DNA from: Halobacteriovoraceae bacterium
GTDB lineage: Bacteria; Bdellovibrionota; Bacteriovoracia; Bacteriovoracales; Bacteriovoracaceae
Direction of reading: 5' to 3'
Assembly (NCBI GenBank): GCA_018646195.1
Contig: JABGVH010000140.1
Coordinates: 1-43,515, forward strand
DNA length: 43,515 nucleotides
Under the pieces are notes generated by a model that saw only the letters and a list, made by a program, of their open reading frames with translations, was not told the DNA's origin and did not search any database. Positions 18,445 to 27,013 of this stretch are shown in pieces (position 1 is the first letter of the stretch; every line of letters starts with the position of its first letter). The position numbers were made by a program, and so were the translations under genes.

Positions 18445-19986
18445 TTGTTCGGAGCAAATTTGTTAAACTGGATTTTGTGGCTGCCCTTTGTGGGTGTAAT
18501 TGCGATTCTTTGCATTCCTAAAGGCAAAGAAAATGTCATTCGTTGGACTGCGCTAATTAGTACCCTCGTGACGATGGTTTTCTGTGCAGTTCTCTACTGT
18601 AAGTTTGACCGCAGTCTGGGAGGCATGCAATCGCAATTTGAAATAATTGCACCCTGGATTCCTTCTTTTAATATAAATTATTTTCTCTCGGTGGATGGAA
18701 TTTCAGCCTTGATGATAATTTTAACCGGGATGCTCTTTGTTATCTGCATCGGTTGTTCTTGGAAGATCGAGAAAATGGTCAAGGGCTACTTCGCACTTTT
18801 TCTTTTCTTAGAGTTTACAGTGATGGGGGTTTTCATGTCCCTCGACTTTTTCCTCTTCTATGTTTTCTGGGAAGTCATGCTGCTTCCAATGTTCTTCCTA
18901 ATAGGAATTTGGGGCGGCGAAAATCGCGAGTATGCGGCGGTTAAGTTCTTCCTTTATACCTTCTTTGGCTCCATCCTAATGCTGGTTGGTATTGTTGGTC
19001 TCTACTATATGTCAGCTGAAGTGCCTTCAATCGGTGCTCATACTTTTGATATTCTCGATCTCTCGGGAGGAAAGTTTAGCGACATGACGGTCAACCTCTT
19101 TGGCTCGGAATGGAATTTTTCCCATGTCTTCTTTTGGGCCATGTTTATAGGCTTTGCTATTAAAGTGCCGGTCTTTCCTTTCCATACCTGGTTACCCCAT
19201 GCCCACGTTCAGGCGCCAACTGCAGTTTCTGTAATCCTGGCCGGTGTCCTTTTAAAGATGGGAACCTATGGCTTTTTAAGAATTGCCTACCCAATTTTCC
19301 CACAAGCCGCCAATCACTTTGCCGATTGGATTGCGGTTCTTGGTTTAATAAATGTAATTTATGGCGCCCTCTGTGCCATGGCGCAAACTGACCTTAAGCG
19401 ATTAGTTGCCTACTCTTCGGTCTCTCATATGGGATTTGTAATGCTAGGTTTCGCTGCCATGACAACAGCTGGAATGAATGGTGCGGTTCTTCAAATGTTT
19501 AATCACGGAACTTCAGCAGCTATGATGTTCCTTATGGTTGGAGTTGTTTACGAACGCTCACATCACCGCTGGATTGTTAAACCTGATGGAAGCTTAGGAT
19601 TTGGTGGCCTTTACCAGCAGATGCCTAAGTATGCGATCGTCTTTATTATTTCAATGTTCGCTTCACTTGGACTTCCAGGTCTTTCAGGTTTCATTTCAGA
19701 GGCCTTAATTTTCATAGGAATTTATAAAGCTTATACAACCATCACTGTACTGGCCTTATTTGGACTTTTAATTGGAGCGGCTTATCTTCTATGGATGTTT
19801 AAAAGAATGTTCTTCGGAGAAGTTAATGAAGACTGTAAATCTTATAGCGATATGAATACTCGTGAGCTGGTTTACATGGCCCCTCTCTGTATCTTAGTGA
19901 TTCTATTTGGAATCTGGCCGGCACCGCTGCTTGATTTTATGAGGGCATCAGTAGGTAATTTAGTGACACTTTTAGGTAACTACTAG
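18445..19986 (+). CDS. nuoM: NADH-quinone oxidoreductase subunit M (first membrane arm)
   Basis: A 513-residue antiporter-like subunit starting with TTG at 18445, 6 bases after an AGGAG site. It shows the FWEVMLLPMFFLIGIWGG block with the helix-5 glutamate, AIKVPVFPFHTWLP with the helix-7 lysine, GVLLKMGTYG with the helix-8 lysine, DLKRLVAYSSVSHMGF, NHGTSAAMMF and LPGLSGFISEALIF with the C-terminal glutamate. All ionizable residues of the proton path appear present. Confidence 0.96.
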   Translation: MFGANLLNWILWLPFVGVIAILCIPKGKENVIRWTALISTLVTMVFCAVLYCKFDRSLGGMQSQFEIIAPWIPSFNINYFLSVDGISALMIILTGMLFVICIGCSWKIEKMVKGYFALFLFLEFTVMGVFMSLDFFLFYVFWEVMLLPMFFLIGIWGGENREYAAVKFFLYTFFGSILMLVGIVGLYYMSAEVPSIGAHTFDILDLSGGKFSDMTVNLFGSEWNFSHVFFWAMFIGFAIKVPVFPFHTWLPHAHVQAPTAVSVILAGVLLKMGTYGFLRIAYPIFPQAANHFADWIAVLGLINVIYGALCAMAQTDLKRLVAYSSVSHMGFVMLGFAAMTTAGMNGAVLQMFNHGTSAAMMFLMVGVVYERSHHRWIVKPDGSLGFGGLYQQMPKYAIVFIISMFASLGLPGLSGFISEALIFIGIYKAYTTITVLALFGLLIGAAYLLWMFKRMFFGEVNEDCKSYSDMNTRELVYMAPLCILVILFGIWPAPLLDFMRASVGNLVTLLGNY

Positions 19987-19994
19987 GATTTAAA

Positions 19995-21461
19995 ATGGCG
20001 TTAAACTATTTGGCCAATATTGGTCGTTTCATTCCAGAACTTTTGGCCTGCGTGACTATGCTTGGCTTAATTTTAATTGAGGCCACCTACGGTGAGCGGG
20101 ACAAAGATAAGAAAATTCTTTCGGCCGCATCTGACCTGGGTTTAGTAATGGTCCTTGGTAGCTTGATTGTTCAGTTCAACGACACGCCTACCGCGATTTT
20201 TAGCAACGCGGTTGTAATTGACCCCTTTAGTACCTTTATGAAAATCATCATGACTTTGGGAACCTTGGGAGCAGTCTACCTTAATGGCCAATCTCGTGAT
20301 GTTCATCAAGGTGTAAAAGCAGAATACAATATTTTAGCGTTAGGAGTATTGGTTGGAGCAATGCTTTTGGCCTCCGCTAATAATATGCTTATCCTTTATA
20401 TAGGCATCGAAATTTTATCGATACTTTCCTATGTGATGGCGTCTTTAAACAAAATAGATGACCGCTCTTCGGAAGCAGGACTTAAGTATGTCCTCTATGG
20501 TGGTGTTTCTGCTGGGATTATGCTCTTTGGTATTTCCCATATCTTTGGTGTGCTTGGAACAATCCAATTCACTGGAATGGGAGCGCTACTTCAGTCGCTT
20601 TCTGATTCTCAAGTGGCCATAATTATTCCTTCATTCTTATTATTTTTCGCAGGCATAGGTTACAAAATAGCTTGTGTCCCTTTTCACATGTGGTCGCCAG
20701 ATGTTTATGAAGGATCTCCACTACCAGTGACAACTTTTTTCGCGATAGTACCTAAGTTGGCGGGAATGGCCTTAATCGTTCGAATCTCTTTTGTTTTCTT
20801 TTCCCATGACGGATTACTTTCTCAAAGCTGGCTCGGCTTATTGGTCATCGTCTCTGCACTGACAATGACGGTAGGAAATGTCTCAGCGTTAAAACAAAAA
20901 TCAATTAAAAGAATGTTGGCCTACTCTTCCATCTCACATGCAGGTTTTATGCTCGCAGGTGCTGTAGTGGTTGATAGTGTTGGCGTTAGAGCGATTGCAT
21001 TTTACGGCGTCACTTACCTCTTTATGACGTTGGCTGCATTTTATATCGTCTCATTTGTTCAAGATAAGTATGGAAATGATCATTTTGAACGCTTTAACGG
21101 TCTTATGTATCGCTATCCATTAATGGCAGTGTTGATGTGTCTTGTAATGTTTTCGCTAGCAGGAGTTCCGCCCCTGGCCGGATTTGTCGCCAAATTCAAT
21201 ATTCTCTCTGCCCTTATTGGACATGGGAATTACACCCTGGCCATAGTAGCTGGATTGAACTCAGTCGTTAGTCTTTATTACTACTTAAAGATTGTTCGCT
21301 TAATGGTTTTTAAAGACGCCGAATCGAATGAAAAAATCGAAGGATTTGGTTTCGTAAACCAAGGTATTATTGCTGCTCTATCACTTCCAATATTAGTTTT
21401 AGGTATTTTTTGGAATCAGATTTTCCAAGTAGTTGATAAAGCGGTGCTTTTTATTCAGTAG
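19995..21461 (+). CDS. nuoN: NADH-quinone oxidoreductase subunit N (first membrane arm)
   Basis: A 488-residue antiporter-like subunit next to NuoK/M in the arm. Signature segments are LILYIGIEILSILSYVM (helix-5 glutamate), GIGYKIACVPFHMWSPDVYEG (helix-7 lysine), FFAIVPKLAG (helix-8 lysine), SIKRMLAYSSISHAGF and PPLAGFVAKF (helix-12 lysine). It closes the first arm; the second arm begins 33 bp downstream with no terminator between. Confidence 0.96.
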   Translation: MALNYLANIGRFIPELLACVTMLGLILIEATYGERDKDKKILSAASDLGLVMVLGSLIVQFNDTPTAIFSNAVVIDPFSTFMKIIMTLGTLGAVYLNGQSRDVHQGVKAEYNILALGVLVGAMLLASANNMLILYIGIEILSILSYVMASLNKIDDRSSEAGLKYVLYGGVSAGIMLFGISHIFGVLGTIQFTGMGALLQSLSDSQVAIIIPSFLLFFAGIGYKIACVPFHMWSPDVYEGSPLPVTTFFAIVPKLAGMALIVRISFVFFSHDGLLSQSWLGLLVIVSALTMTVGNVSALKQKSIKRMLAYSSISHAGFMLAGAVVVDSVGVRAIAFYGVTYLFMTLAAFYIVSFVQDKYGNDHFERFNGLMYRYPLMAVLMCLVMFSLAGVPPLAGFVAKFNILSALIGHGNYTLAIVAGLNSVVSLYYYLKIVRLMVFKDAESNEKIEGFGFVNQGIIAALSLPILVLGIFWNQIFQVVDKAVLFIQ

Positions 21462-21494
21462 TACTGTGTAGTCCACAATAAACAAGGATGTTTG

Positions 21495-21854
21495 ATGGAC
21501 TTATTTCCCTTATTTGTTTTCCTCCTCCTCGTTTTAATTATTGGGGCCAGCCTTCTGCTGCTTTCCAATTGGCTTGGGTACAAAAAATCTCATAATAAAG
21601 AAGAAGCATTTGAATCTGGAGTGAGTCCGGTTGGAAAAGTCGGAGGTAGGATTAATATTAAGTTCTACAAAACGTTAGTATTTTTTCTTCTATTCCAAGC
21701 ACAGATGTTATTGCTTTATCCCTGGGCACTTTCTTACGGAGAAAGCACCGTTCAAAAATTTTTAATCGGAGAATTCCTTGCCTCAATATTGCTATTAGCA
21801 GCAGGGTTTCTTTTTCTACTTTCAAATAAGGCCTTTGATTGGGGAGAAGAGTAA
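21495..21854 (+). CDS. NuoA paralogue (second membrane arm), key residues replaced
   Basis: A 119-residue three-helix NuoA homologue. I choose ATG 21495 over an in-frame TTG at 21492 because AAGGA at 21484-21488 is then correctly spaced. The fold is recognisable (AFESGVSPVG loop, then INIKFYKTLVFFLLF and LLLYPWALS), but the ECG loop is ESG, so the switch-loop cysteine is lost, and the helix-2 FDVE motif reads FQAQ, replacing both acidic residues with glutamine. This is unusual for a functional NuoA. The gene is intact and the next gene overlaps its stop (TAATG). Confidence 0.9.
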   Translation: MDLFPLFVFLLLVLIIGASLLLLSNWLGYKKSHNKEEAFESGVSPVGKVGGRINIKFYKTLVFFLLFQAQMLLLYPWALSYGESTVQKFLIGEFLASILLLAAGFLFLLSNKAFDWGEE

Positions 21855-22900
21855 TGGAAGGCCTTTCGCTTATTTTACTTAAATCTCTGGTGATTATCAT
21901 TGCTATTTTTTGCCTCTTGCCCTTCCTTTCTTATTTTGAAAGAAAATGTGCAGCGGGTATTCAAAACCGAATTGGGCCTAATCGAGTTGGACCTCAAGGG
22001 CTACTGCAACCCCTGGCCGATTTTTTTAAATTTCTTTTTAAAGAAAATAAATTACCTCGTGGATCTCGCAAGTGGCTTTATCATTTCTCCCCTTTGGCAG
22101 TTTTTGTAGTTTCACTGGCCCCACTAGCGGTAATACCCATATGCGAACCTTTTTATTTTAATGGCGCCAAAATATATCCAGAAGTCTTTCATAGCGAATT
22201 GGGATTTTTCTCTCTGCTTGCACTTACTTCACTACTACCTTTTTGCTTTTTCATCGCCGGCTGGGCCTCAAATAGTAAGTATTCTTTCTTGGGTGCCTTG
22301 AGAAGTGGCACCCAATTAGTTAGCTATCAGATGGTTGTTATCATTATTACTTGTACTTTGTTTTTTCTTTACCAAAGTGTCGACTTGCATTTAATCAGCC
22401 AGGCTCAAATGGGTGTTTTTCCAATAGGGTTACCAGAATGGGGTCTTTTTAAACAGCCGCTGGCGGCCGGAATTTTTCTTATTTGTCTCTTTGCTCAGGC
22501 CCGAGGACTTCCTTTTGATTTTGGGGAGGCTGATAGTGAGCTGTGCGGAGGATACCAAGCTGAATACTCCTCACTCAATTATGCCTTTTTCAAGATATCA
22601 AATTATATTCAAATGACCGTACTATGTTGTTTTTTTACCTTCCTATTTCTTGGAGGCTATGGCCTTTTAAGTGGAATGGGCGGTTTGGTTTCTTATTGGC
22701 CAGAAGGACTTTATGTAATACAAGCGGTTTCGTTTTCCGTAAAAGTGATGGCGCTTCTTTTTCTTTTTATAATTGTCCGTTGGTCGATGCCGAGATTTCG
22801 CTATGACCAATTAATGACCTTTAGCTGGAAAATTTTATTTCCTCTAAGCTTAATTAATTTATTAGGAACAGTTTTGTTTTCTTATTACCGGAGCTTTTAG
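21854..22900 (+). CDS. NuoH paralogue (second membrane arm), altered E-channel residues
   Basis: A 348-residue NuoH homologue starting at ATG 21854 with GGGGAGAAG upstream; a longer TTG form would embed that site. Retained: YFERKCAAGIQNRIGPNRVGP, LADFFKFLFKEN, and the loop GLPFDFGEADSELCGGYQAEY. Altered: the SYE motif of the first copy is SYQ, AETNR is AQARG, and ALAEY is ISNY, each removing a glutamate. The loop contacting the soluble arm (PFD, SEL, AEY) is thus better kept than the membrane carboxylates. Length is nearer to typical NuoH than copy 1. Confidence 0.93.
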   Translation: MEGLSLILLKSLVIIIAIFCLLPFLSYFERKCAAGIQNRIGPNRVGPQGLLQPLADFFKFLFKENKLPRGSRKWLYHFSPLAVFVVSLAPLAVIPICEPFYFNGAKIYPEVFHSELGFFSLLALTSLLPFCFFIAGWASNSKYSFLGALRSGTQLVSYQMVVIIITCTLFFLYQSVDLHLISQAQMGVFPIGLPEWGLFKQPLAAGIFLICLFAQARGLPFDFGEADSELCGGYQAEYSSLNYAFFKISNYIQMTVLCCFFTFLFLGGYGLLSGMGGLVSYWPEGLYVIQAVSFSVKVMALLFLFIIVRWSMPRFRYDQLMTFSWKILFPLSLINLLGTVLFSYYRSF

Positions 22901-23379
22901 TGGAGTATGTATTGAGTTTTTTCTGTATCTTAACTGCCTTGGGAGTCATTATTCAGAAAAGACCACTTTATTCAGGGGTATGGCTATTTGCAGCTAGTTT
23001 ATTTATAGCGGGAATTTATTTTTATCTAAATGTAGTTCATTTTGGAGCGCTCCAAATTATAATTTTTGCCAGCTCAATTGTCGTTATTTCAGCATTGGCC
23101 CTGATGTTAAATAATTTCAATAAGAAACTGCCACGCAGTATTAATAGAGATTATTTTCCTGTGGCAAGTGGATTTTTGGGAGCGCTATTATTTGGAATTT
23201 TGCTACTTTTCATGGAAAGTAATTTTAATTTTGGAATGCAGCAAAGTAGAGAAATTACCTCACTGGAAGTATTCAAATTCTTTGTTGAAAGGAATGGATT
23301 AGTTTTTGAGTTAGCTGGGCTCTTATTATTTGGCTCAACAATTGCCACTCTTTATATATTAAAAAAGGAAAAGCGATGA
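22900..23379 (+). CDS. NuoJ paralogue (second membrane arm)
   Basis: A 159-residue NuoJ homologue with a GTG start that overlaps the preceding stop by one base. It aligns with copy 1 across helix 3 (FGALQIIIFASSIVVISALALML), but the conserved tyrosine is phenylalanine and the glycine pair of the pi-bulge region is a serine pair. The acidic residue of the ADF motif is also missing (VVH). It overlaps the next gene by 4 bases. Confidence 0.86.
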   Translation: MEYVLSFFCILTALGVIIQKRPLYSGVWLFAASLFIAGIYFYLNVVHFGALQIIIFASSIVVISALALMLNNFNKKLPRSINRDYFPVASGFLGALLFGILLLFMESNFNFGMQQSREITSLEVFKFFVERNGLVFELAGLLLFGSTIATLYILKKEKR

Positions 23380-23669
23380 CAAGCATGGTTTTTTTCCTGG
23401 TGGCGGTCTTCTTAATTATTTTGGGTTTAATAGGCCTAGTTTTAAAAAAAGATGTCTATTCTCTACTGCTATCTCTAGAGCTCTCTTTTTTAGGGGTTTC
23501 ACTATTTTTTGCTCTGATAGCTAAACACTTAGGCTTGGTCGATGGATTTGTAATGGTTTTACTAATCCTTATTACAATGGCCATTCATTTAGGAATAGGA
23601 TTAAGTTTAATAATCGCTTCTCAAGAGAGTGGTAAATTTCAGATTAAAGAAGATTTGGATTTTTATTGA
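23376..23669 (+). CDS. NuoK paralogue (second membrane arm), second glutamate lost
   Basis: A 97-residue three-helix NuoK homologue. The helix-2 glutamate is kept (LLLSLELSFLGVSLFF). In helix 3, alignment on the glycine of AAAEAAVG with ITMAIHLG puts alanine where the second membrane glutamate should be, and a histidine two residues later. It overlaps both neighbours, by 4 bases upstream and 1 base downstream. Confidence 0.87.
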   Translation: MTSMVFFLVAVFLIILGLIGLVLKKDVYSLLLSLELSFLGVSLFFALIAKHLGLVDGFVMVLLILITMAIHLGIGLSLIIASQESGKFQIKEDLDFY

Positions 23670-25546
23670 TGAAGACAATTACATTACTTTTATTTTCACT
23701 ACCCTTTGTTTCTGCTCTCTTGCTAGGGCTAAGCAATAGATTTAAAGGCAATATTCAAGGATGGGTTACTTCAGCTATTTACTTAGTAATGTCAGTGCTA
23801 TCAGTAGGGCTTTTGCAGTCTGTTTCAAGTACTGGAGCTTACGATATTTCATTATTAAATTGGATAAATATTGCCGGAGTTACAGTACCCATTTCTTTTA
23901 GAATTGATTCTATTGCCGTCGCCTACCTTCTTTTGGGCAACCTCCTAGGTTTTGGAATTTGTATTTATTCGGGGCATTCCAGGAAAAACAATATTAATAA
24001 TGGTCGCTATTATGCCTACCTCTGTCTTTTTAGCGCCTTCTTCAATCTGCAAGTAGCTTCCGCCAATCTGATTCTCTTTCTATTATGCTTTGAAGGAATC
24101 GGCTTAGTCTCAGCATTATTCCTCGGTTTAAATTTCAGCGGTAAAAACGATGGCCGTGCTACTTCAAAAATGTTTTTTGTACATAGGGCCAGTAGCTTTT
24201 TCTTCCTAGTTGGATTTGTCGTACTTGGGACCGTATTTTCTACTTTTAGCTTTATTGATTTGAGTAGTGTCGATATTTCGTTAGATCGCGGTATGGTGCT
24301 ATTGGGATGCCTTTTCTGCCTTATTGGGATTTTTATTAATTGCGCTCAGATTCCTTTTTCGTTCTGGCTGAGCAATACCTTGAATACCTCCATACCTACT
24401 TCAGCCTATCTTTTTTCTGGCTTGATAATGTCTTCCGGTGTTTTATTACTCGGAAGGCTCTCTTTTCTTTTTGCAGAAATTCCTGCGATTATGAATGGTT
24501 TGGTTGTGATTGGCTTAATTACCGCCCTTTTTGGTGCGCTGGCCGCCCTAGTCCAAGATAAGTTTAGGGATATGCTGAATTATTCAACAATCTCACAGTT
24601 AGGATTAGTAGTACTGGCAGTAGGAGCAGGAGCAACCTCTACTGCTCAGTTTCATTATTTAAATCATATTATTGTGAAGGCCTTTTTAATAATAGTAGCG
24701 GGAATACTTGTAAAATATTTTCCGGCGGGAACAAGGGGTATAGTCCTGATTAAAAAGGCGCCTCTGTTATTTTGGTCGCTAGTTATAGCAAGCATCAGCC
24801 TAATTGGGTTCCCAGGCCTTGGCCTGTTTTTTAGCTGGGACGAAATATTATGGATAACGCTTAATAATCATTTCATAGGCACATTTAGCTATTTAATTGG
24901 TTTATTGGTCTCAATTCTGACAGTTGTCTATTTGGCAAAATTTATATTTTTACTTGGATACGATAAGCAAGAGCACAAAAAAATTAAACTACCTCTTGCT
25001 ATGACGGTAACTCTTTCGTTCTTCTTACTATTAACTTTACTTGTCGGTTATACAGGCTTACCAAGTTTATTTGCAGATGCTGATAGCGCACGGTTAGCGC
25101 AAAAATTTATTGAGGGAAGCATCTTCTTCAAGAAAAACTTAATTTACAGCATGCAAACTGAAAATTCGCTTCTTTTTCTTAGAATTTTCCTTATCTTTTT
25201 AACAGGTACCGGAGTATTTTTTCTTTGGTCTTACCATAGCGCAAAAAATATTCCAGAAAAAATTAAGTACGTGCTCTATCCAGGATGGACGGCACTTAGC
25301 AGAGATTTATACTTAGAATCATTTATTAAAAACATTTTTATGAATCCAATAAAACTAGTGGTTTCGTTTCTTAATAATTTTCTGGAATTATTGATTGATA
25401 AGTTTATGGTGAGCTCATTTTCTTTAATTGTTAAAGAAGGCAGTGTTTTTTTAAATCTAAAAAAAGCTTTTACTATGAACCAGGTTTTAACAGGAATTTT
25501 CCTTGGGGTTACCGTTTTTATATTATTAATATTTAACGCGATTTAA
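23669..25546 (+). CDS. NuoL paralogue (second membrane arm)
   Basis: A 625-residue NuoL homologue. I prefer ATG 23669, overlapping the preceding TGA by one base, over TTG 23666. The helix-5 glutamate is retained (CFEGIG) as are the histidine and lysine of NHIIVKAFL and the YSTISQLG segment. Lost relative to copy 1: the helix-7 lysine (GKSAQ becomes INCAQ), the lysine of SKDRIL (SWDEIL) and the aspartate of RIGD (RASS). The DIKAV lysine is arginine. A C-terminal lateral-helix region and last membrane helix remain, and the His-rich loop of copy 1 is absent. Length is close to normal NuoL. Confidence 0.93.
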   Translation: MKTITLLLFSLPFVSALLLGLSNRFKGNIQGWVTSAIYLVMSVLSVGLLQSVSSTGAYDISLLNWINIAGVTVPISFRIDSIAVAYLLLGNLLGFGICIYSGHSRKNNINNGRYYAYLCLFSAFFNLQVASANLILFLLCFEGIGLVSALFLGLNFSGKNDGRATSKMFFVHRASSFFFLVGFVVLGTVFSTFSFIDLSSVDISLDRGMVLLGCLFCLIGIFINCAQIPFSFWLSNTLNTSIPTSAYLFSGLIMSSGVLLLGRLSFLFAEIPAIMNGLVVIGLITALFGALAALVQDKFRDMLNYSTISQLGLVVLAVGAGATSTAQFHYLNHIIVKAFLIIVAGILVKYFPAGTRGIVLIKKAPLLFWSLVIASISLIGFPGLGLFFSWDEILWITLNNHFIGTFSYLIGLLVSILTVVYLAKFIFLLGYDKQEHKKIKLPLAMTVTLSFFLLLTLLVGYTGLPSLFADADSARLAQKFIEGSIFFKKNLIYSMQTENSLLFLRIFLIFLTGTGVFFLWSYHSAKNIPEKIKYVLYPGWTALSRDLYLESFIKNIFMNPIKLVVSFLNNFLELLIDKFMVSSFSLIVKEGSVFLNLKKAFTMNQVLTGIFLGVTVFILLIFNAI

Positions 25547-25547
25547 T

Positions 25548-27011
25548 ATGATATTTGATAATTACTTATTTTTATTTTTACTACTACCTTTTCTAACAAG
25601 TGCTATCGTACTTATGTTCGGCAGTACCTGGAAAAAGGCCTCATTTATTTCAACAGCTGGTTCAGTTCTTTTTACCGTATTTGTAGTTTATCTCTACTGG
25701 ATTTTTTCTGGTCACGAATCAGACCTGGTTATTAAATTACCTTACCTAAAAGAATGGCAGTTGGTGTATCACTTTGGTCTTTCTGGGGTTAATAAAGTAT
25801 TTTTGCTATTGACTGCTTTAATGGGAGTTTTTGTAAACTTGGTGAATGATAAGCGTCATAAAGAGAATCCTAAAATATATTTTGTCTGCACCCATCTCGC
25901 GATTTTCCTAGCTTCAGGTGCTTTCTTGGCCGGAAATTATTTAACTTTCTACCTATTTTCTGAAAGCTTAATGGTCCCATTGTTTGTATTGTTGCATGTT
26001 TTTGGTGGAGAAAATCGAAAACCTGTTAGTTATAAATTTGCCTGTACCATGGGGATAGGAAGCTTGACCTCTCTTGCCTCAGTTATTTATTTAACTAAGC
26101 TCAGTCATGATTCATTTGGAATTAGTAATATTGATCCTCGTTTGGTTTCACAATTAACGCTAGGTTTCGATGGAATATTCTCGGCCCAATCCCTGGTCTT
26201 TTGGGGCCTAGGCATTTCCTTTTGCTTAAAGGCGGGTCTATTCCCATTTCATTTTTGGTTTGCCGGTACCCAAAAAGAGGCACCACTAGGAACCTCCTTA
26301 TTAATCTCAGGAGTACTTGTTAAATTAGGGGTGTTTTCCCTGATTGTTTATTTGATCCCAGTATTTCCTCTCACCCTCGAAGCTTTTAGAAATGTCTTTA
26401 TAATCTTTAGTGGAATAACTCTTCTCTATTCGATAGTGAAAGCGCTAAAGAGTGAGAGTATTACCGATATAATAACTTACTGGGTGATGGCCAGCACCTC
26501 TCTCGTGATTGCAGGTTGTTTTACTTATAATCACTCTGGAGTTCTTGGGTCTATTTATCATAGCTTTAACCATGGAATTATTTTGACCGGCCTGATTTAT
26601 TTCAACTATTTAATTTCAATGCGAGTTGAAAATTACCGAACCAGTGATAATTTAGGACTTGCTAACCCAATGCCTTATTTTACCACCTTAGCTCTCATTA
26701 TTTTTGCGGCAGGGATGTCAATACCCTTTACTAGCGGCTTTGATGGCACTTTATTGCTGCTCTTAGGTCTCTTTAAAATTAATCTTTGGTATTCAGTTTT
26801 TGCGGCGCTCGGATTGGTCTTGCTATCGCTATATCTTTTTCCTCTTTATCAAAGAATCTTTTTTGGAACCTATCACCGCCCCCTAGAAAAACTAAGCCTA
26901 CTTGAAAAGTTTATTTTATTTACCCTGGTCATATTAATTATTGCGGGTGGACTCTTCCCGTCTTTTATTATGGATCCCTTGAGCGATTACTATCGCTATT
27001 TAGCGGTTTGA
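25548..27011 (+). CDS. NuoM paralogue (second membrane arm)
   Basis: A 487-residue NuoM homologue beginning 1 bp after the preceding stop. Kept: helix-5 glutamate in LFSESLMVPLFVLL followed by FGGENR, helix-7 lysine in FCLKAGLFPFHFW, helix-8 lysine in GVLVKLGVF, and the NHG motif. Lost: the lysine of the DLKR segment, and the C-terminal glutamate (SGFISEALIF becomes SGFDGTLLLL). It therefore keeps the first half of the proton path better than the exit side. Confidence 0.92.
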   Translation: MIFDNYLFLFLLLPFLTSAIVLMFGSTWKKASFISTAGSVLFTVFVVYLYWIFSGHESDLVIKLPYLKEWQLVYHFGLSGVNKVFLLLTALMGVFVNLVNDKRHKENPKIYFVCTHLAIFLASGAFLAGNYLTFYLFSESLMVPLFVLLHVFGGENRKPVSYKFACTMGIGSLTSLASVIYLTKLSHDSFGISNIDPRLVSQLTLGFDGIFSAQSLVFWGLGISFCLKAGLFPFHFWFAGTQKEAPLGTSLLISGVLVKLGVFSLIVYLIPVFPLTLEAFRNVFIIFSGITLLYSIVKALKSESITDIITYWVMASTSLVIAGCFTYNHSGVLGSIYHSFNHGIILTGLIYFNYLISMRVENYRTSDNLGLANPMPYFTTLALIIFAAGMSIPFTSGFDGTLLLLLGLFKINLWYSVFAALGLVLLSLYLFPLYQRIFFGTYHRPLEKLSLLEKFILFTLVILIIAGGLFPSFIMDPLSDYYRYLAV

Positions 27012-27013
27012 TT

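Noticed and set aside
21462-21494. Possible terminator or promoter between the two nuo sets
   Set aside because: Only 33 bases, with no hairpin and no paired promoter boxes; the two sets are taken as one transcription unit.
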